Both the position numbers and the translations under genes were made by a program. From an uncultured Muribaculaceae bacterium (GTDB taxonomy: Bacteria > Bacteroidota > Bacteroidia > Bacteroidales > Muribaculaceae), in the NCBI GenBank assembly GCA_910579035.1, contig CAJTSR010000028.1, positions 1-33,058 of the forward strand: a stretch of 33,058 bases of DNA, written 5' to 3'. Positions 25,007 to 32,465 of this stretch are shown here, piece after piece; positions within the stretch are counted from its first letter, which is position 1, and each line of letters starts with the position of its first letter. The notes under the pieces were generated by a model. It did not search any database and was not told the DNA's origin. It saw only the letters and a program-made list of their open reading frames with translations.

Positions 25007-25737
25007 ACGGTTGCTCTATCAATATAGAAGATGCTCTCAGGGCATATCTTGGGCGCAATATGCTCGAAAGGCCGGCGTTCGAGGCGGTGCTTTTCGATAT
25101 GGACGGAGTGCTGTACGATTCGATGCCGCGCCATGCAAAGGCTTGGAAAAGTGTGTGCGACGAGGCCGGTATCGAGGCCGTTACCGAAGAGTTTTTTGCT
25201 TATGAAGGACGCACGGGGGCCTCGACAATCGATTTGCTGGTGCGCAGGCAGTTTGGTCGACCGGCCACGGAAGAAGAGGCTCGCAGGCTGTATAAGCGAA
25301 AGACAGAGTTCTTTGCAGAAATGCCTTCGGCTCCTGTTATGCCGGGCGCGCAGAGGACTGTTGCCGTTGTGGCGGAGTCGGGCTTGCCATCGGTGCTGGT
25401 AACCGGGTCGGGGCAGGGGACGCTTTTGGAACGCCTTGATACTGATTATCCCGGAGCGTTTCCTATGTGGAGGCGTGTGACGGCTTACGATGTCCGTCAC
25501 GGGAAGCCGGATCCGGAGCCGTATTTGGTCGGTTTGGCGAAAGTAGGTGCCGGGCCGTTTGCCGGCATCGGCATCGATAACGCCCCGCTTGGAGTGGAGT
25601 CATCTTCGCGGGCCGGTCTTTTTACCATAGGGGTGCGCACAGGGCCTATCCCTGCCGGAGCGCTTATGGAAGCCGGAGCCGATATAGAAATCAATTCCAT
25701 GGAAGATTGTGCTGATATTTTAAAAATGCTACTATGA
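25003..25737 (+). CDS. HAD family hydrolase (beta-phosphoglucomutase-like subfamily)
   Basis: This 244-residue haloacid dehalogenase-type phosphatase or phosphomutase has the nucleophile motif FDMDGVLYDS with D32 and D34, followed by a helical cap as in the beta-phosphoglucomutase and phosphoglycolate phosphatase group. Motif II is likely the T in VLVTGSGQG, motif III the K in HGKPDPEPYL, and motif IV IGIDNAPLGVESSSRAG, in which one acidic residue of the usual EDS is Asn or Asp-shifted. The substrate is unknown. It is joined to the AsmA-like gene and to aroB by ATGA overlaps on both sides, so translation is coupled. About 25 residues precede the fold, and a start at the second Met (25060) is also possible. 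Confidence 0.88.
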   Translation: MNGCSINIEDALRAYLGRNMLERPAFEAVLFDMDGVLYDSMPRHAKAWKSVCDEAGIEAVTEEFFAYEGRTGASTIDLLVRRQFGRPATEEEARRLYKRKTEFFAEMPSAPVMPGAQRTVAVVAESGLPSVLVTGSGQGTLLERLDTDYPGAFPMWRRVTAYDVRHGKPDPEPYLVGLAKVGAGPFAGIGIDNAPLGVESSSRAGLFTIGVRTGPIPAGALMEAGADIEINSMEDCADILKMLL

Positions 25738-26807
25738 ATCAGAAACTTATCTTCACTAATCTTGTGGGAGGCGCTATAGATGCGCTTGTCGACGAACTTG
25801 GCGCGAAAGATGTGTTTGTGCTTACAGACACCAATACTTCGCAGTTTGTGATGCCTTTGCTTGTCAATGACTCTGCTGTTGTTGCCAAAGGTCGTCGCAT
25901 CACAATCCCTTCGGGGGATATAAATAAGAATCTTGAGCAGCTTGCCTATGTGTGGAAGCAGCTTTCAGTGTCAGAGGCCACACGGTCGTCGGTGCTTATC
26001 AATGTCGGCGGCGGCATGCTTACCGATCTCGGCGGCTTTGCAGCGGCGGCCTTCAAGCGCGGCATGAGGTGCATTAATGTGCCAACAACGCTTCTCGGCG
26101 CGGTCGACGCGTCTGTAGGAGGAAAGACTGCCGTAAATTTCAACGGGCTTAAGAACCAGATAGGCGTTTTCTCTGAGGCTGAAGCGTCGATAATATCTAC
26201 TGTTTTCTTTAACACACTGCCTCAGCAGCAGATACTTTCGGGGTATGCCGAGATGCTGAAGCATGCCTTGCTCGAAGATGAGGCAACACTTGGCCGTCTG
26301 CTTGATTACAACCCGGTTTATCCGGAGTTCGACTCCGAGGCGCTTTTGCCGCTGTTGCGTGCGAGCGTGCTTGTGAAGCAACGCATTGTTGAGGAAGACC
26401 TTACGGAGAAAGGATTGCGTAAGGCTCTTAATTTAGGACACACCATAGGCCACGCTTTTGAGAGCTTCTCATTCGCACATCTTTCGCCTGTGCCGCATGG
26501 CTACGCGGTGGCATGGGGTATGGTTGCCGAACTCGTGCTTTCTCATATGAAACTCGGATTCCCATCGGAAATACTGCATAAAATAGCTGCCTACGTGCTT
26601 GAAAACTATGGGGCAATGGCGGTGGAATGCAAGGATTATCCCGAACTTCTGAAGGCTATGCGTCAAGACAAGAAGAACGATAGCCCTGAAAGCATTAACT
26701 TCACGCTGCTCGAAGAGGTCGGACGCCCGATGATAAACTGTTCGGCAACCAAGGACGAAATAGAGGCGGCTCTCGACATTTACCGCGACCTTATGCACCT
26801 TGCATAG
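25734..26807 (+). CDS. aroB: 3-dehydroquinate synthase
   Basis: This 357-residue enzyme converts DAHP to 3-dehydroquinate in the shikimate pathway, using NAD+ and a divalent metal. GGGMLTDLGGFAAAAFKRG and NVPTTLLGAVDASVGGKTAVN are the NAD and substrate-binding signatures. Metal ligands are expected from the Glu in the YAEMLKHALLED region and the histidines in LNLGHTIGHAFE and HGYAVAWGM. Length matches the family. The start overlaps the HAD gene by ATGA. It is the last gene of this cluster, and only 7 nt separate its stop from the convergent DKNYY-type gene. Confidence 0.95.
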   Translation: MNQKLIFTNLVGGAIDALVDELGAKDVFVLTDTNTSQFVMPLLVNDSAVVAKGRRITIPSGDINKNLEQLAYVWKQLSVSEATRSSVLINVGGGMLTDLGGFAAAAFKRGMRCINVPTTLLGAVDASVGGKTAVNFNGLKNQIGVFSEAEASIISTVFFNTLPQQQILSGYAEMLKHALLEDEATLGRLLDYNPVYPEFDSEALLPLLRASVLVKQRIVEEDLTEKGLRKALNLGHTIGHAFESFSFAHLSPVPHGYAVAWGMVAELVLSHMKLGFPSEILHKIAAYVLENYGAMAVECKDYPELLKAMRQDKKNDSPESINFTLLEEVGRPMINCSATKDEIEAALDIYRDLMHLA

Positions 26808-26814
26808 GCTGTGG

Positions 26815-27252
26815 TCAATCAATCTTGCGGCCGCGATAATAGGTGTGCCAGTTATCGCGGGCATAACCGTCGTGTCCGCATATGAATGAATCCGGCGATG
26901 CTCCTTTTATTTTGGCACCGTCATAGTACACGCTCCACGTATCCTTTGCATAGCCGCCGTCCAAAGCCTTGAAGCTGTCGGGCGAGGCTCCCTTTATTTT
27001 GACGCCGAGGTAGTATACAGACCATGCGTCGGCTGCGTAACCGTCGCTTAAAATCTTGAAAGTGAAGGCCGATGCCCCTTTTATTTTGTGTCCGTCGAAG
27101 AACACGCCGTTATCGCTTATGTAGTACATAGGGCGATGGTGGCGTTTTTCTTGTTTTTCGTGTCCGGGTCGCCTGTGCGGGTGCTTTCGGGCAGAAACGA
27201 CTGTCGGCGAAATTATCATTAGTGAAATGAAGATTATGAGAATACGTTTCAT
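26815..27252 (-). CDS. small secreted DKNYY-type repeat protein
   Basis: This 145-residue protein has a signal peptide (MKRILIIFISLMIISPTVVSA, likely cleaved after VSA), a basic His/Lys/Arg-rich stretch (about 22-41) and then three and a half repeats of about 29 residues. Each repeat reads roughly VYYxGxKIKGASPDSF followed by GYAxDxW (about residues 50-77, 78-106, 107-135, and a partial 136-145). This resembles the DKNYY repeat family, often found in bacterial exported proteins of unknown function. The ATG at 27252 is preferred over the one at 27279 because it starts the signal peptide. A weak -7-like box, TAACTTTA on the minus strand (27291-27298), lies upstream. The gene is isolated and convergent with aroB. 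Confidence 0.75.
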   Translation of the reverse strand: MKRILIIFISLMIISPTVVSARKHPHRRPGHEKQEKRHHRPMYYISDNGVFFDGHKIKGASAFTFKILSDGYAADAWSVYYLGVKIKGASPDSFKALDGGYAKDTWSVYYDGAKIKGASPDSFICGHDGYARDNWHTYYRGRKID

Positions 27253-27300
27253 ATAATGTGGTTTTTGTATTTTAGACACGGGAAGTACGCTAAAGTTACA

Positions 27301-27329
27301 TTGCGTTACGAGAAAAAATGCTAACTTTG
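27301..27329 (+). promoter_or_regulatory. promoter of the REC-ATP-grasp/coiled-coil unit
   Basis: TTG at 27301-27303 and TAACTTTG at 27322-27329 are 18 bp apart, a good Bacteroidetes-type promoter. Transcription would start near 27336, 16 nt before the ATG. Confidence 0.65.
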
Positions 27330-27351
27330 TTGATTAAAATTGCCCGCGAAG

Positions 27352-30300
27352 ATGAACGAAGAGCCACTTAGCCGTATGTTGCTGAAAGAAACGGAGTTTC
27401 AGGCGCTTATGCAACACCGTATTTTCAACGTGTTGCTTATAGCGTCGCCTTACGATGCCTTTATGATGGAGGAAGACGGCAGGGTTGAAGAACAGCTGTA
27501 CAACGAGTATGTGGCGCTCAATCTGAGTTCGCCACCTCGTGTGACCCGTGTTTCCACAATATCCGAAGCTCTCGACGCCATGCGTCAAAAGCCGTTCGAC
27601 ATCGTGGTGGCTATGCCCGGTGGCGATTTGTCGGAAACTTTCGACGGTGCGTCCAAGCTTAAGGAGGGTTATCCGTCTGTTCCTATCGTTGTCCTTACAC
27701 CTTTTTCAAAAGAGGTGTCGCGCCGACTCGCCAACGAGGATTTGTCGCACATAGACTATGTGTTCAGCTGGCTGGGCAACATGGACCTTCTTTTGGCTAT
27801 TATAAAGCTGCTTGAGGACAAACTCAATGTGGACGATATTACCGAAGTCGGAGTGCAGTCGATACTGCTTGTGGAGGATTCTGTGCGTTTTTACTCGTCG
27901 GTACTGCCGCATATATACAAGTTCTTGCTTAAACAATCGGTGATATTCTCGACAGAGGCACTCAACCAGCATGAGCAGATGCTGCGTATGCGCGGACGTC
28001 CCAAAGTGATGCTTGCCCGTAATTATGAGGAGGCAGTGGAGCTTTACAAGCGCTACGGGCGGAATATGCTCGGAGTGATAAGCGATGTGTCGTTTGCCCG
28101 TGATGGGGTGAAAGACGCAGCGGCAGGTCTGCGCCTGGCCAGATGGATTCGGTCGCAAGATCCGTTTCTGCCTATAATTGTGGAGTCGAGCGAGTCGCAC
28201 AACGCCGACGCGGTAGGGGATTTCAACGGTATCTTCATTGACAAAAATTCAAAAAAGCTGCCGGTAGATCTCGGTGAGGCTATTATGGATAACTTCGGTT
28301 TTGGAGATTTCATAATACGCAATCCCGAGAGCGGCGAGCCTATAATGACTATACGGAGTCTTAAGGATATGCAGAAGAATGTTTTTGATATCCCGGCAGA
28401 TTCCTTGTTTTACCACGCGTCGAGGAATGATATTTCACGCTGGCTTTATTCGCGGGCGCTCTTTCCGATAGCCGAGGTGGTGAAACAGCACCATTTCAAC
28501 ACTATCGACGAGGCTCCTGCCGTAAAGCGGCTTTTCTTCGATCTGATAGTCAAATATCGCAAGATGAAGAACCGTGGAGTGGTGGCCGTGTTCCATAAAG
28601 ACCGTTTCGACCACTATTCCAATTTTGCCCGCATAGGGCAGGGCAGTCTTGGCGGCAAGGGGCGAGGACTTGCGTTTGTCGACTCTATCATAAAGAAAAA
28701 CCCGATATGCGATAATTTCAATGGGCTTACCATATCCATACCGCGAACGGTAGTGCTCTGCACGGATATTTTCGATGAATTTATGGCTGCCAACGGCCTT
28801 TACCCATTGGCTCTCAGCGATGCTTCGGACGAGGACATTTTGCAAGCCTTTCTTGCCGCAAAGCTTCCCGAACAGCTCACGGAAGATTTTTTAGCATTGT
28901 TCGATGTGGTCGACCGCCCGTTTGCGGTGCGAAGTTCAAGCTTGCTTGAAGACTCGCATTATCAGCCGTTTGCCGGTATATATTCGACCTATATGGTGCC
29001 GTATACCGCAGATGCGGAGCGTCGCCTGAAATGGCTTGAAGACGCTGTGAAAGGTGTGTACGCATCTGTGTTCTATGCCGCCAGCAAGGTGTATATGACA
29101 GCCACGAGCAATGTTATCGACCAGGAGAAGATGGCTGTAATCATACAGGAGGTGGTAGGCGAAGAACGCGGCGAATATTATTTCCCGTCGTTTTCGGGCG
29201 TGGGCCGGTCGCTTAACTACTATCCGCTTGGCGACGAACTGCCCGAGGACGGTGTGGCCGAAATTGCTGTGGGACTCGGTAAGTATATAGTTGACGGCAG
29301 CAGGGCCTTGCGTTTTTCACCTCGGCACCCGGCGCATGCGTTGCAGACATCGACACTTGATTTGGCTCTTCGCGACACTCAGACCCATCTCTTTGCAATG
29401 AAGAAGGGCGGCGATGAGTTTTCGGTCAAGGTCGATGAGGGCGAGTGTCTTATGCGCAAGTCTGTTCAGGATTTTGCCGGGACGGGAGCTTTGAGGTATA
29501 TGGTGTCGACATATGACGCCATAGACGGTATATTGAAAGACTATGAGGAAGGCCGGGGACGGCGTGTGGTGACCTTTGCCAACATATTGCGCGACAGGGC
29601 GCTTCCGCTTGCCGATGCTATTCATTTTATGCTTTCGCAGGGGCAGACAGCCATGCGACGCCCGGTGGAAATCGAGTTTGCCGGCAATATACTGCCTAAA
29701 AGCACGGAGAGCGGCATATCAGGGCATTTGTATTGGTTGCAGATTCGGCCTATCATAGACCGCAAGCAGTTGATTTCGGACGATGTGCTCGAACGGCCGG
29801 ATAGCGAACTGATTCTCCGTACTGGCACTGCCCTCGGAAACGGTATGATAGAGGGCGTGCGGACGGTTGTGTATATAAAGCCTGATTCGTTCGATTCGGC
29901 TGCGAACCGTGAGATGGCAGCGGTAGTGAGCCGTATCAACTCGGAACTGTCGGCGCAGGGAGAGGGCTATATCTTGATCGGACCCGGCCGCTGGGGCTCG
30001 TCTGATGCAGCCTTGGGCATTCCTGTGAAGTGGGCCGATATTTCTGGCGCCAAGGTGATAGTGGAGGCTGCTGTGGGCGATTACCGTATCGAGCCGAGCC
30101 AAGGCACGCATTTCTTCCAGAACCTTACTTCTTTCGGAATCGGTTATTTCACGGTCGACGAGCGTTCGGGTTGCGGATACTATGACAGCGCATATCTTGA
30201 TTCCATGCCGGCGGTATATGAAGACGGGCATGTGCGCATAGTCCGGTTTGACGAGCCACTCTCCATAGCCATTAATGGCCGCTCGGGCCTCGGTATTGTT

Positions 30301-30354
30301 GTAAAGCCGGAGGCTGAGCTTAATGATTTATCCCAAACAATGATTTTGCAATGA
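27352..30354 (+). CDS. dual receiver-PEP synthase-like ATP-grasp fusion protein
   Basis: This 1000-residue protein is often labelled PEP synthase, but it cannot be one as built. Residues about 24-160 look like a receiver domain without the phospho-acceptor Asp (VVAMPGGD in its place). Residues about 170-320 form a second receiver with the acidic pair E175-D176 (LLVEDS) and acceptor D245 (ISDVSF), enlarged by an insertion. Residues about 420-800 match the PPDK/PEP-synthase ATP-binding domain: GQGSLGGKGRG (429-439, K436), VRSSSLLEDSHYQPFAGIYS (from 526) and WLQIRPI (795-801). The swivelling phosphohistidine domain (TSHA motif) and the PEP/pyruvate TIM barrel are missing. The last 200 residues form a domain I do not recognise, with GPGRWGSSD (877-885) and QGTHFFQN (917-924). 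A signalling-controlled phosphotransfer or ligase role is inferred. ATG 27352 is chosen; it overlaps the coiled-coil gene by ATGA. Confidence 0.85.
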   Translation: MNEEPLSRMLLKETEFQALMQHRIFNVLLIASPYDAFMMEEDGRVEEQLYNEYVALNLSSPPRVTRVSTISEALDAMRQKPFDIVVAMPGGDLSETFDGASKLKEGYPSVPIVVLTPFSKEVSRRLANEDLSHIDYVFSWLGNMDLLLAIIKLLEDKLNVDDITEVGVQSILLVEDSVRFYSSVLPHIYKFLLKQSVIFSTEALNQHEQMLRMRGRPKVMLARNYEEAVELYKRYGRNMLGVISDVSFARDGVKDAAAGLRLARWIRSQDPFLPIIVESSESHNADAVGDFNGIFIDKNSKKLPVDLGEAIMDNFGFGDFIIRNPESGEPIMTIRSLKDMQKNVFDIPADSLFYHASRNDISRWLYSRALFPIAEVVKQHHFNTIDEAPAVKRLFFDLIVKYRKMKNRGVVAVFHKDRFDHYSNFARIGQGSLGGKGRGLAFVDSIIKKNPICDNFNGLTISIPRTVVLCTDIFDEFMAANGLYPLALSDASDEDILQAFLAAKLPEQLTEDFLALFDVVDRPFAVRSSSLLEDSHYQPFAGIYSTYMVPYTADAERRLKWLEDAVKGVYASVFYAASKVYMTATSNVIDQEKMAVIIQEVVGEERGEYYFPSFSGVGRSLNYYPLGDELPEDGVAEIAVGLGKYIVDGSRALRFSPRHPAHALQTSTLDLALRDTQTHLFAMKKGGDEFSVKVDEGECLMRKSVQDFAGTGALRYMVSTYDAIDGILKDYEEGRGRRVVTFANILRDRALPLADAIHFMLSQGQTAMRRPVEIEFAGNILPKSTESGISGHLYWLQIRPIIDRKQLISDDVLERPDSELILRTGTALGNGMIEGVRTVVYIKPDSFDSAANREMAAVVSRINSELSAQGEGYILIGPGRWGSSDAALGIPVKWADISGAKVIVEAAVGDYRIEPSQGTHFFQNLTSFGIGYFTVDERSGCGYYDSAYLDSMPAVYEDGHVRIVRFDEPLSIAINGRSGLGIVVKPEAELNDLSQTMILQ

Positions 30355-31592
30355 GTTTCTTTAAAAGTATAGGCCGTGCCTTTGGCTTTGGCGGTGATTA
30401 TGACGAAGATGAAGTTATAGAGTCGGAGTACGATGAAACTTCGGCAGCGGAAAGTGTAGCCGAAGAAAAGCAGGAACCCGTCGAGGGTCTTTCGGAACTT
30501 CCTTCAGTACCGGCGATAAGCGACGAGGTTAAATCGCGTATTTTTGACGGTGTGGTGGCGATCTTTAATGAAGCGCTGCCTGATTTTTTGCAGAAATCTG
30601 TCGATCCGGCATTGCAGAGCAGGAGGATAGTCGAGAGTCTTGATTCGTCGCTGAATGAATACCTTGACAATGTGGTGTTCGACGCCCAACGATATGCCGA
30701 GGGTGTGCTCAAGCACGCCGCCGAGGAGGCCAAGAAAGAGGCCGAACGCTTGAGAAACGAGATGGAGAAGCTCGATCAGCAACGAGTGTCGCTCAGAGAG
30801 CAGCAGCTCAGTGCCGACCGTAGGCGTCGTGCGCTTGCCGACCGTGTGACAGACCTCGAGGCGCAGCTTGCGGCGGCTGATGCCGAGCGGGAGCAGTTCG
30901 ACCTCGAGAAGAAGAGCCTGCTCAATAAGATTAAACTGGCCGACATACAGCCGGGAGTTGTGGAAGAGATGGCCCGCGAGATTGAAAGCCTCAAGGCTGC
31001 AAGGGCGGCGGAAGTTCCGAATCCTGAAGATATAGAGAAACTGAAGGAAGAAGTAGCAAACCTACAGCGCGATTTGCAACAGCACAAGGAGCAGGTCGAG
31101 CTTGGGCAGACAATGTACAACGACTTGCAGAACCAGCTCGTGGCCGAGCGCGAAGGCAGGGTAAAGGCCGAGGCCGAGGTTGCCGATGCCAAGAAGATAT
31201 ACGACTCGGTTGTAGAAATGCAGGAGCAGATGGGTATGGTGGAAGGACTAATACGAAAGCGCGACGAGCGTATTGCCAAACTCAAGGCTTCCAACAAGAA
31301 ACTGAAAGACGAAATTTCTGAAATACGCGAGGAGCTGGCACGTAACCGTGTGCTGGCAGACGGAGGACTTTTCGACCTTGTGGACAGTGAAGAAGAAGTC
31401 AAGCCGACCGATGAAGACGAGGCTGCCATCGCTGCGATAGAAGAAGATTTTGAATGTCCCGACTGGTTCGTGAGCGAGCCTGCTCCGGGAGAACCCGGAT
31501 TAAGGGCCGCGTCGGAAGAGCCTTTCGGCTATACGGCGCCTGTACGCAAGCCTGCGCCGGACAATGATGCTCAGCTCTCATTATTTGATTGA
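30351..31592 (+). CDS. coiled-coil protein with C-terminal sliding-clamp-type motif
   Basis: This 413-residue cytoplasmic protein is not one I recognise. It starts MSFFKSIGRAFGFGGD, a short amphipathic or basic helix, then an acidic linker (about 16-55). Residues 56-110 look like a small helical domain (SRIFDGVVAIFNEALPDFL). A long coiled coil runs from about 112 to 335 with a break near 200 and a Pro break near 224. An acidic segment with the aromatic EEDFECPDWF (364-373) follows. The last residues are QLSLFD (408-413); QLSLF is the consensus of peptides that bind the DNA polymerase beta clamp. There is no membrane segment. The start overlaps the REC-ATP-grasp gene by ATGA, so the two probably act together, perhaps as substrate or scaffold. 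Confidence 0.85.
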   Translation: MSFFKSIGRAFGFGGDYDEDEVIESEYDETSAAESVAEEKQEPVEGLSELPSVPAISDEVKSRIFDGVVAIFNEALPDFLQKSVDPALQSRRIVESLDSSLNEYLDNVVFDAQRYAEGVLKHAAEEAKKEAERLRNEMEKLDQQRVSLREQQLSADRRRRALADRVTDLEAQLAAADAEREQFDLEKKSLLNKIKLADIQPGVVEEMAREIESLKAARAAEVPNPEDIEKLKEEVANLQRDLQQHKEQVELGQTMYNDLQNQLVAEREGRVKAEAEVADAKKIYDSVVEMQEQMGMVEGLIRKRDERIAKLKASNKKLKDEISEIREELARNRVLADGGLFDLVDSEEEVKPTDEDEAAIAAIEEDFECPDWFVSEPAPGEPGLRAASEEPFGYTAPVRKPAPDNDAQLSLFD

Positions 31593-31618
31593 TTCATAAG
31601 ATGTTTGCTATGCCATTA

Positions 31619-31657
31619 TATAAAGCGTCCGTGTTGCTCAAGCACGGGCGCTTTATA
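31619..31657 (+). terminator. long hairpin after the coiled-coil gene
   Basis: TATAAAGCGTCCGTG (31619-31633) pairs along its whole length with CACGGGCGCTTTATA (31643-31657), with one G-U pair, around a 9-nt loop. A T-run appears only 14 nt later (31671-31677). It probably ends the two-gene unit. Confidence 0.7.
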
Positions 31658-31686
31658 AAATGTCGCAATTTTTTTCAAAAAGTTAG

Positions 31687-31718
31687 TTGAAAATTTGGTT
31701 TATAAAATAAACTGATTT
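31687..31718 (+). promoter_or_regulatory. operator copy 1, inside the promoter
   Basis: This 32-bp element contains GTTTAT-AAA-ATAAAC (31698-31712), a 6-bp palindrome. It is repeated at 31778-31809 with five differences. It occupies the spacer between the -33 and -7 boxes, so a bound protein would block transcription. The winged-helix regulator encoded downstream is the obvious candidate to bind it; this is inferred. Confidence 0.6.
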
Positions 31719-31725
31719 ATCTTTG
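31694..31725 (+). promoter_or_regulatory. promoter of the membrane protein-regulator unit
   Basis: TTTG at 31694-31697 and TATCTTTG at 31718-31725 are separated by 20 bp, an excellent consensus match. The start of transcription would be near 31732, giving a leader of about 100 nt that contains the second operator copy. Confidence 0.75.
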
Positions 31726-31740
31726 CATTCAGAAAGGATT

Positions 31741-31821
31741 ATGAGGAAGGCATCGCGCGGGTCAACTCATATATTTTTTCAAAATATGGTTTATACTATA
31801 AACCGATTTGCAACCCTCTAA
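31741..31821 (+). CDS. possible 26-residue leader peptide ORF
   Basis: A short frame begins with ATG 9 nt after the expected start of transcription, just behind AAAGGA, and ends 11 nt before the ATG of the membrane protein. The peptide would start MRKASRGSTHIFFQNMVY. Its 3' half coincides with the second operator copy, so the frame may be chance. Included as a candidate only. Confidence 0.2.
   Translation: MRKASRGSTHIFFQNMVYTINRFATL
31778..31809 (+). promoter_or_regulatory. operator copy 2, in the leader
   Basis: This is the second copy of the 32-bp element, 27 of 32 bases identical to copy 1 and exactly 91 bp away. Its core, GGTTTAT-act-ATAAACC (31788-31804), is a perfect 7-bp palindrome, better than copy 1. 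A further palindrome, ATATTTT-ttc-AAAATAT (31771-31787), abuts it. Confidence 0.6.
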
Positions 31822-31832
31822 AACTACAATCT

Positions 31833-32465
31833 ATGGAAGAGAAAAAAATCAACGAGAAAGAAAGCATCGAGCTAATAGCGCGCATGCTGTCCGACACGAA
31901 GAGTCGTCTGGAAGTCGGTGACGGCAACATACTCCTCAATTGGGGTGTGCTCACAGTCGCGGTGGCAACAGTAGTGTGGATAGCGGTTGCCGTGACTAAT
32001 AATCCGGCATACAACGGCTTGTGGGGACTGATGGTGCTCGGCTGGCTGTTGAATCGCAAGCACACGGTCGCTCAAAAGAAACGCGGATATAAATCGTATA
32101 CCGATCAGGTCTGTGCTAAGATATGGCGCGCAGTAAGCATATTGGGGGTATCGGGAGCGCTTATGTGCGCCATATTCCAATATGCGACGGGAACATCTCC
32201 GTGGTTCGCTATGTTTATCTATGCACTGATGGTGGTTGGCGGAGGTACCTTTGCTTCGGGTGCCGTGCTTAAAGTGCGCAGTATGGTGTTCGGTGGAGCT
32301 TTCAGCGTAGGCTTCGGTTTTGGGCTTATATGCTGTCTGCTTACAGGAATTGCGATAAAACCAGTATGGTTAATGCCGATATTCATACTCTGTTTCGGTC
32401 TTATGATGATATTGCCGGGGCTTGAAATGAGGCAAAAAGCACGTAAGGAATATGAAAGAGCTTGA
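31833..32465 (+). CDS. six-helix membrane protein of unknown function
   Basis: This 210-residue protein has a charged N-terminus (MEEKKINEKESIELIARMLSD) and about six hydrophobic segments: roughly 32-54, 61-73, 97-116, 122-146, 152-176 and 177-196. The C-terminus is basic (MRQKARKEYERA). I do not recognise a named family; similar proteins are commonly found beside a winged-helix regulator in Bacteroidales. Its 3' end overlaps the regulator gene by 14 nt, so they are cotranscribed and coupled. The role could be a sensor or transporter-like partner whose level is controlled by the regulator, which is inference from context. Confidence 0.8.
   Translation: MEEKKINEKESIELIARMLSDTKSRLEVGDGNILLNWGVLTVAVATVVWIAVAVTNNPAYNGLWGLMVLGWLLNRKHTVAQKKRGYKSYTDQVCAKIWRAVSILGVSGALMCAIFQYATGTSPWFAMFIYALMVVGGGTFASGAVLKVRSMVFGGAFSVGFGFGLICCLLTGIAIKPVWLMPIFILCFGLMMILPGLEMRQKARKEYERA

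Noticed and set aside
26815..27252. Repeats in this gene as a CRISPR-like or satellite array
   Set aside because: The 87-bp periodicity is in frame and encodes conserved protein repeats, so it is a repeat protein.
30776..31429. 217-residue Ser-rich minus-strand frame opposite the coiled-coil gene
   Set aside because: Antisense shadow of Glu/Lys/Arg-rich coiled coil, which always reads as Ser/Leu/Phe-rich.
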